NCBI RefSeq assembly: GCF_004795255.1
Contig: NZ_SSBQ01000002.1
Span: 2,048,001 to 2,112,000 of the forward strand
Origin: Streptomyces sp. RKND-216
GTDB taxonomy: Bacteria > Actinomycetota > Actinomycetes > Streptomycetales > Streptomycetaceae
DNA: 64,000 nt
Reading direction: 5' to 3'
The position numbers were made by a program, and so were the translations under genes. Within the stretch, counting starts at the first letter, position 1. Each line of letters opens with the position of its first letter. Below, piece after piece: positions 58,996-64,000 of the stretch. The notes beneath the pieces were generated by a model. That model saw nothing but the letters and a program-made list of their open reading frames with translations, searched no databases and was not told the DNA's origin.

Positions 58996-60201
58996 ATGGT
59001 CGCTTCTTCCGAGCTGATCGCCGCCTCGGACGCGTACAGCGCGCACAACTACCACCCGCTCCCCGTCGTCGTCGCCTCCGCCGACGGCGCGTGGATGACG
59101 GATGTCGAGGGGCGGCGCTACCTGGACATGCTCGCCGGGTACTCCGCGCTGAACTTCGGTCACGGCCACCGCCGCCTGATCGACGCCGCCAAGGCCCAGC
59201 TCGACCGCGTCACGCTGACCTCCCGCGCCTTCCACCACGACCGGTTCGCCGAGTTCTGCCAGGAGCTGGCCCGGCTGTGCGGCAAGGACGCGGTGCTGCC
59301 GATGAACACCGGCGCCGAGGCGGTCGAGACCGCGGTGAAGACCGCCCGCAAGTGGGGCTACCAGGTCAAGGGCGTCCCGCAGGGCAAGGCCAAGATCGTC
59401 GTCGCGGAGAACAACTTCCACGGCCGTACGACGACCATCGTGTCCTTCTCCACCGACGAGGAGGCGCGGGCCGACTACGGGCCCTACACGCCGGGCTTCG
59501 AGGTGGTGCCGTACGGCGACCTCGCGGCACTGGAGGCCGCGGTCGACGAGAACACCGTCGCCGTGATGCTGGAGCCGATCCAGGGCGAGGCGGGCGTGCT
59601 GGTGCCGCCGGCGGGCTACCTGCCGGGGGTGCGCGAGCTGACCCGTGCGCGGAACGTGCTGTTCATCGCGGACGAGATCCAGTCCGGCCTCGGACGGACG
59701 GGAGCCACCTTCGCGTGCGAGCACGAGGGCGTGGTGCCGGACGCGTACCTGCTGGGCAAGGCGCTCGGCGGCGGCGTGGTTCCGGTCTCCGCGGTGGTCG
59801 CGAACCGCGACGTGCTGGGCGTGTTCAAGCCCGGCGAGCACGGCTCGACGTTCGGCGGCAACCCGCTGGCCTGCGCGGTGGGCCTGGAGGTCGTACGGAT
59901 GCTGGAGACCGGCGAGTACCAGCAGCGCGCGAAGGAGCTGGGCGAGCACCTGCACCACGAACTGGGCGTGCTGGCCGGCGACGGCGCGGTGCGCGAGGTG
60001 CGCGGACGCGGCCTGTGGGCCGGTGTGGACATCGACCCGGCGCACGGCACCGGACGGCAGATCTCCGAGCAGCTGATGGCTCAGGGCGTGCTGGTGAAGG
60101 ACACCCACGGCTCGACCATCCGGATCGCGCCGCCGCTGGTCATCACCAAGGAGGACCTGGACTGGGGCCTGGACCAGCTCCGCTCGGTCCTCGCGGGCTG
60201 A
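58996..60201 (+). CDS. rocD: Ornithine aminotransferase
   Basis: A 401-residue class III PLP enzyme making glutamate-5-semialdehyde from ornithine. Family marks: YSAHNYHPLPVVVASADGAW, LDMLAGYSALNFGHGH, LPMNTGAEAVETAVKTARKW, NNFHGRTTTIVSFSTDE, and the PLP lysine in YLLGKALGGGVVPVSAVVA. GEHGSTFGGNPLACAV follows. ATG 58996 has AGAGGAC 7 bases upstream. Monocistronic; a bidirectional hairpin separates it from the convergent methyltransferase. Confidence 0.95.
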   Translation: MVASSELIAASDAYSAHNYHPLPVVVASADGAWMTDVEGRRYLDMLAGYSALNFGHGHRRLIDAAKAQLDRVTLTSRAFHHDRFAEFCQELARLCGKDAVLPMNTGAEAVETAVKTARKWGYQVKGVPQGKAKIVVAENNFHGRTTTIVSFSTDEEARADYGPYTPGFEVVPYGDLAALEAAVDENTVAVMLEPIQGEAGVLVPPAGYLPGVRELTRARNVLFIADEIQSGLGRTGATFACEHEGVVPDAYLLGKALGGGVVPVSAVVANRDVLGVFKPGEHGSTFGGNPLACAVGLEVVRMLETGEYQQRAKELGEHLHHELGVLAGDGAVREVRGRGLWAGVDIDPAHGTGRQISEQLMAQGVLVKDTHGSTIRIAPPLVITKEDLDWGLDQLRSVLAG

Positions 60202-60210
60202 ACCCCGCCC

Positions 60211-60238
60211 GCCCCGGCGACCCGCGGATCGCCGGGGC
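60211..60238. terminator. Bidirectional terminator between rocD and fkbM-like gene
   Basis: GCCCCGGCGA and TCGCCGGGGC with an 8-base loop, 9 bases after the rocD stop and 47 bases from the convergent gene's stop. Confidence 0.7.
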
Positions 60239-60285
60239 GGCGCACGGCGACCGCGTCGGGCGCGTGCGCCGCGTCGGCGCGCGTG

Positions 60286-61026
60286 TCAGGCACGCACGGC
60301 GCGCACCATGGAGTACCGGTCCTCCGCCTCAGTCATCGGCGCCTGCTGCGCGTCGACCTCGAAGCCCGCCTCCCGCAGAATCCCGCAGATGGCGTCCAGG
60401 CGGCCGTCCATGTCGACGACCTCGGCGACGACCCGCTTCACCCTCGGCCACTGACTCTCGTCGACGCCGCGCAGGACGTCCGCCTCGGCACCCTCCACGT
60501 CGATCTTGAGAAGATCGACGATGCGGTCCTCGGGAATGAACGCGGCGAGACGTTCGACGTCCGCGGTGACCTCCTCGGCGTGGTAGTAGTGCTCGACCGT
60601 TTCGCGGTCCACCTTCTCCGCCATCTGGTCCTTGGGCAGTTCCTTGATCTCCGGGTGCCGGGTGGAATTCGCCGGGAGAAGCGGATAGAAGGAGAACGTC
60701 ACGTCCCGCTCCGTCGTGCTCCCGAGCGCGCACGGGTGCAGTGTCACGCCGTCGATGCCGTGCAGTGCCATGTTCTTCTCGAAGAGTTCCCGCGATGCCG
60801 GCATCGGCTCGAAGGAAACCACTTCGGCGTCCGGATGGTGCGACTTGAGATACAGGACGAACATGCCGACGTTTCCGCCGGCGTCGAGCACGAAGGGGTG
60901 CTCCGGCAGGTCCAGGCCGCCGTAGCATTCCTGCCGGAATATCTCGTTGTAGATGTACTCCATTTCGACAGCGCTCTGCGTGTAGACCTTCAGAGCGCCG
61001 TCCCCCAGCTCCACCAGCTCAGCCAT
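60286..61026 (-). CDS. FkbM-family methyltransferase
   Basis: A 246-residue SAM-dependent O-methyltransferase. The SAM site is FVLDAGGNVGMFVLYLK with VVSFEPMPASRELFEKNMAL; the FkbM segment LLKIDVEGAEADVLRGV is clear. ATG 61026 has GAGG 8 bases upstream; GTG 61032 is close. Solitary gene flanked by terminators; target could be a natural product or surface sugar. Confidence 0.9.
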   Translation of the reverse strand: MAELVELGDGALKVYTQSAVEMEYIYNEIFRQECYGGLDLPEHPFVLDAGGNVGMFVLYLKSHHPDAEVVSFEPMPASRELFEKNMALHGIDGVTLHPCALGSTTERDVTFSFYPLLPANSTRHPEIKELPKDQMAEKVDRETVEHYYHAEEVTADVERLAAFIPEDRIVDLLKIDVEGAEADVLRGVDESQWPRVKRVVAEVVDMDGRLDAICGILREAGFEVDAQQAPMTEAEDRYSMVRAVRA

Positions 61027-61224
61027 CGTCACATCCTCGTGTCAAGCGGCCGAGTCCCGGATGACACACAGAGAATTCCGGCCGAAAAGGGCAATGTCGG
61101 GAGATCGACGAAGCCTACTCGCAGGCGCTCACCGAACGGGCCGATCGGCCGACCACCCATACATGCCCTACGCACGACACCTCCCGGCCGTGCCGCTCCC
61201 CGGCGTGCGTCGCGTCCCGGACGC

Positions 61225-61266
61225 CGTTGAGCCCCGCCGACCGGGTCCGGTCGGCGGGGCTCAACG
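61225..61266 (-). terminator. Terminator of the glycine-betaine transport operon
   Basis: Perfect 18-base arms (61225-61242 and 61249-61266) around GGGTCC, 31 bases after the stop at 61298. Confidence 0.88.
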
Positions 61267-61297
61267 GCGACGGCCCCTCAGGGCCGCGCGCGGTGTG

Positions 61298-62254
61298 TCA
61301 CTTCTTGGGGATCCACTGCTCCCAGGTGGACTTGTTGCTCTTGATCCACTCGGCTGCCGCGTCCTCCTGGTCCATGCCCTCACCGGCGATCATCTGGGCG
61401 ACCTTGTTCTGGTCCTCGGTCTCCCACGCGAAGTTCTTGAGGAACTGCGCGGCCTCGCCGCCGTCCTTCTCGAAGTCGGCGTTGAAGTACTTCTGCAGCA
61501 TGAGGGTGTCGTAGCCGCACTTGATCGGCTTCGCCTCGAGGCAGCCGTCCTCGTACGGCGGAAGCTCGACCTCGACCATCTCGATCTCGGCGTTCATCCA
61601 CTGCGGCTGCCACCAGTAGCCGACGAACGGCTTCTTGGCGTCGTAGAGCCGCTTGATCTCCTTGAGTTCGGCGGCCTCGCTGCCAGTCGGAACGATCTTG
61701 AAGTTGAGGTCGAGGCTGTTGATCAGTTCCTTGTCGTGCGTGGTGTACGACGGGGCGGCGCCCAGGAACTGGCCCTTGCCGCCGCTCTCGGAGGTCTTGA
61801 AGTCCTGCCAGAGCTTCTTCAGGCCCTTCCAGTTCTTCACCTCAGGGTGCTTGTCCGCGTAGTACTTGGGCACGAACCAGCCGATGTGTCCCTCGACGCC
61901 GAGGTCGCCGCCGTTGACGACGGTCTTCTTCTCCTCGACGTACAGCTTCTCCTTCTTCGGAACGCCGCCCCAGTCCTCCAGGAGGGCGTCGACGTTGCCG
62001 CTGTGCAGCGCGTCGAACGCGGCCGGCTCGTCGAGCTGCTTGACCTCGACGTCGTAGCCCATCTCGTCCTCGAGCAGCTTGGCCGCGACGGCGACGTTGG
62101 CCTGCGCGCCGACCCAGGAGGGCTGTGCGAGTGTGACGCTTTCGCCGCCGCCTCCGCTCGTGTCGGTCTTCGCCGCGCAGGCGCTCATGCCGAGCATGCC
62201 CACCACTGCGGTGCCGGCCAGGACGGTGGTGCGTATCCGCTTGCTGTTTTTCAT
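61298..62254 (-). CDS. opuAC: Glycine betaine/proline ABC transporter binding lipoprotein
   Basis: A 318-residue OpuAC-type protein. Lipoprotein signal with cysteine in MLGMSACAAK (about residue 26). Domain marks: VTLAQPSWVGAQANVAVAAK, DALLEDWGG, GHIGWFVPKYYADKHPE and FVGYWWQPQWMNAEIEMVEV, with several tryptophans able to form the aromatic cage for trimethylammonium. ATG 62254 has AAGGA 6 bases upstream. It follows the permease by 43 bases. Osmoprotectant uptake is the likely role. Confidence 0.93.
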   Translation of the reverse strand: MKNSKRIRTTVLAGTAVVGMLGMSACAAKTDTSGGGGESVTLAQPSWVGAQANVAVAAKLLEDEMGYDVEVKQLDEPAAFDALHSGNVDALLEDWGGVPKKEKLYVEEKKTVVNGGDLGVEGHIGWFVPKYYADKHPEVKNWKGLKKLWQDFKTSESGGKGQFLGAAPSYTTHDKELINSLDLNFKIVPTGSEAAELKEIKRLYDAKKPFVGYWWQPQWMNAEIEMVEVELPPYEDGCLEAKPIKCGYDTLMLQKYFNADFEKDGGEAAQFLKNFAWETEDQNKVAQMIAGEGMDQEDAAAEWIKSNKSTWEQWIPKK

Positions 62255-62297
62255 GGAATTCCTTCTTCTCTGTTGTGTACGGGAAACAATCCGGGGC

Positions 62298-64000
62298 CTA
62301 GCGCCGCCCGCGGGCGCGCTCGACGGGCTGGGTGACGCGGTCCAGCAGGACGCCCAGGCAGACGATGGCGATGCCGGCCGACATGCCGAGCGCCAGGTTG
62401 CTCTTCGCGAGACCGGTGACGACGTCGATGCCCAGCGCACCGCCGCCGACCATGCCGCCGATGACGACCATCGACAGCACCAGCACCACGCCCTGGTTGG
62501 TGGCGACGAGCAACGCCCGGCGCGCCAGCGGGAGCTGGACGCCGAAGAGCTGCTGCCGTCCGGTCGCACCCAGCGAACGGGCAGCCTCCAGGGCGGCGGG
62601 GTCGACCTTCGCGACGCCCTGCGCGGTGATGCGGACGACGGCGGGGAGCGCGTAGACCACGGCCGCCGCGATGCCGGCCGTGCGGCCGAGACCGAAGAGG
62701 GCGAGAACCGGGATGAGGTAGACGAACTGCGGCATGGTCTGCATGGTGTCGAGGACAGGTCGCAGCATGCGTTCCACCCGGCCCACACGCGCGGTGAGGA
62801 CGCCGAGCAGGAAACCGAACAGCAGCGTGATGGCCAGGCCGGCGAGCACCTGCGACAGCGTGTCCAGGGAGCGGTTCCACAGCCCCATCACCCCGATGAG
62901 ACCGAGCGCGAGGACGCCGCTGAGCGCGGCGCGCCAGGAGGCGACCGCCCAGCCGAGGGCGGCCGCGAGCAGCAGCACGGCCCACCACGGGGTGGCCAGG
63001 AGCCCGTCGCGCAGCGGGTTGAGCACGACGTTGGTGAAGGCGTCGGACCAGGTGAGGGTGCCGCCGATGAGGGGAACGCCGGAACCGGCGTGCGCGGTGA
63101 ACCACTCGGTCGCCGTCTGCAGCGGATCGGCGATGTCGACCGTCCACGCCTGCGGCCACTCGCGCTCCCAGAGCCGGGCGCCGACCGTGGCCAGCACGGC
63201 GGTGAGGACGGCGAGCGCGGCCCACAGCGGGCCGCCGCGCAGCCGGTCCGCCCAGCCGGAGCCGGGGGCGGCGTCCTCGTCGATCCGCTCACCGGCCGCC
63301 GCGGTGGTGCGGTCCAGCAGGACGGCCAGCAGGACGACGGCGATGCCGGCGACGAGCGCGTCACCCATGGCCAGGCTCGCCAGCGCCTGGTAGATCTCGT
63401 TGCCGAGCCCGCCGGACCCGATGAGCGAGGCCAGCACGACCATCGACAGGCACATCATGATCGCCTGGTTCAGCCCCAGCATCATCTCCTTGCGCGCGAG
63501 CGGCAGCCGCGCGGTGCGCAGTCGCTGCCAGGGGCTCGCACCGAGCGAGGCGGAGGCCTCCATCGCCGCGGGGTCGGCGCCGCGCAGGCCGAGGGACGTC
63601 AGCCGGGCCATCGGCGGGGCCGCGTAGATCACGGTGGCGACGGCGGCGGACGGCACGCCGATGCCGAAGATCAGCAGGAACGGGATCAGGTAGGCGAACG
63701 CCGGCATCACCTGCATGGTGTCGAACACCGGGCGCAGCATCCGCTCGCAGCGATCGGAGAGGCCTGCCGCGAGGCCGAGGAACACGCCGAGGACGGCGGC
63801 GGCGAAGACGCAGACCGTCATCAGGGCCAGCGTCTCCATGGTGGGTTCCCACATGTCCAGCACGCCGCAGACCGCGAACGCACCGAGGGCGGTGCCCGCG
63901 GTCTTCAGGGACCGGCGGCCGAGGTCCGCCCCGCCTGCGGCCCAGGCGGCCAGGGTGCCGACACCGGTGACCCCGATCCAGCCGAGGGAGAGCAGCAGCG
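62298..64000 (-). CDS. opuAB: Glycine betaine/proline ABC transporter permease, tandem-domain (5' end outside window)
   Basis: The gene is open to the right edge; at least 567 residues are visible. It contains two complete binding-protein-dependent permease domains in tandem. Each has its own EAA loop: ADPAAMEASASLGASPWQRL with RTARLPLA in the first and VDPAALEAARSLGATGRQQL with FGVQLPLA in the second. Each starts with a similar MLRPV-DTMQ run. The two are joined by a linker of about 60 residues with a further hydrophobic segment. The duplication removes the need for homodimerisation. The ATPase gene should lie upstream, beyond 64000. Confidence 0.9.
   Translation of the reverse strand, partial: LLLSLGWIGVTGVGTLAAWAAGGADLGRRSLKTAGTALGAFAVCGVLDMWEPTMETLALMTVCVFAAAVLGVFLGLAAGLSDRCERMLRPVFDTMQVMPAFAYLIPFLLIFGIGVPSAAVATVIYAAPPMARLTSLGLRGADPAAMEASASLGASPWQRLRTARLPLARKEMMLGLNQAIMMCLSMVVLASLIGSGGLGNEIYQALASLAMGDALVAGIAVVLLAVLLDRTTAAAGERIDEDAAPGSGWADRLRGGPLWAALAVLTAVLATVGARLWEREWPQAWTVDIADPLQTATEWFTAHAGSGVPLIGGTLTWSDAFTNVVLNPLRDGLLATPWWAVLLLAAALGWAVASWRAALSGVLALGLIGVMGLWNRSLDTLSQVLAGLAITLLFGFLLGVLTARVGRVERMLRPVLDTMQTMPQFVYLIPVLALFGLGRTAGIAAAVVYALPAVVRITAQGVAKVDPAALEAARSLGATGRQQLFGVQLPLARRALLVATNQGVVLVLSMVVIGGMVGGGALGIDVVTGLAKSNLALGMSAGIAIVCLGVLLDRVTQPVERARGRR

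Overview
The window reads as a chromosomal stretch of a Streptomyces or a close relative. GC content and third-position GC are very high, GTG and TTG starts are common, several promoters look leaderless, and the gene content is typical of a streptomycete core arm: BMP-type nucleoside uptake, sdhCDAB, a methylmalonyl-CoA-mutase-like protein, gluconate genes, a DD-carboxypeptidase and trpS. From memory, not checked, the order resembles the SCO4830-SCO4890 part of S. coelicolor, interrupted by several decayed segments. I saw no tRNA or rRNA gene.

Layout. 1-2.2 kb: a LysR regulator divergent from an MFS exporter. 2.5-9.6 kb (minus strand): a nucleoside uptake and salvage set, namely a BMP lipoprotein, then a separate operon of ATPase, two permeases, cytidine deaminase and thymidine phosphorylase. 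Both promoters carry the same ACGCGCGT-centred palindrome. 9.7-10.9 kb: an M20 amidohydrolase. 11.2-12.85 kb: a decay zone with a truncated winged-helix gene, IS3 and IS5 transposase remnants, a degenerate type I-E CRISPR array without cas genes, and a phosphoribosyltransferase fragment. 12.9-20.3 kb: a nonulosonate (sialic-acid/Kdn-like) cell-surface polymer locus in two divergent operons: synthase, CMP-transferase fused to a HAD phosphatase, and four glycosyltransferase-like proteins. 20.4-23.4 kb: gluconate kinase, its GntR-type regulator and a GntP permease, with a shared cis-element upstream of the kinase and the permease.

23.4-29 kb: a helix-turn-helix protein, an acyl-CoA mutase large subunit, and an ECF sigma factor translationally coupled to a glycine-rich membrane protein. 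29.4-38.1 kb: an accessory island holding a PoxB-like TPP enzyme, a remnant of a gas-vesicle cluster (frameshifted gvpG, then gvpY-like and gvpZ-like genes), a zinc alcohol dehydrogenase, a three-copy dispersed repeat, and broken flavodoxin, GNAT, TetR and Uma2 genes. 36.3-47.3 kb: a class V aminotransferase, a DCC-type thiol protein with a small membrane partner, VOC and AraC genes, a UvrA2-like ATPase, a DUF4328 protein, a broken AAA ATPase, a GH20 hexosaminidase and an OHCU decarboxylase. 47.5-51 kb: the succinate dehydrogenase operon with a very strong terminator.

51-64 kb: a secreted serine protease, IS5 and hydrolase remnants, a metallophosphoesterase, a DD-carboxypeptidase, a YihY/BrkB membrane protein, a 2H phosphoesterase, trpS, ornithine aminotransferase, an FkbM methyltransferase and a glycine-betaine ABC system whose permease runs off the right edge. 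The most interesting items are the nonulosonate locus with its mirror-image divergent promoter, the gas-vesicle remnant, the decayed CRISPR array, the two small regulons (ACGCGCGT palindrome; gluconate element), and an ABC ATPase gene with no plausible canonical start codon.
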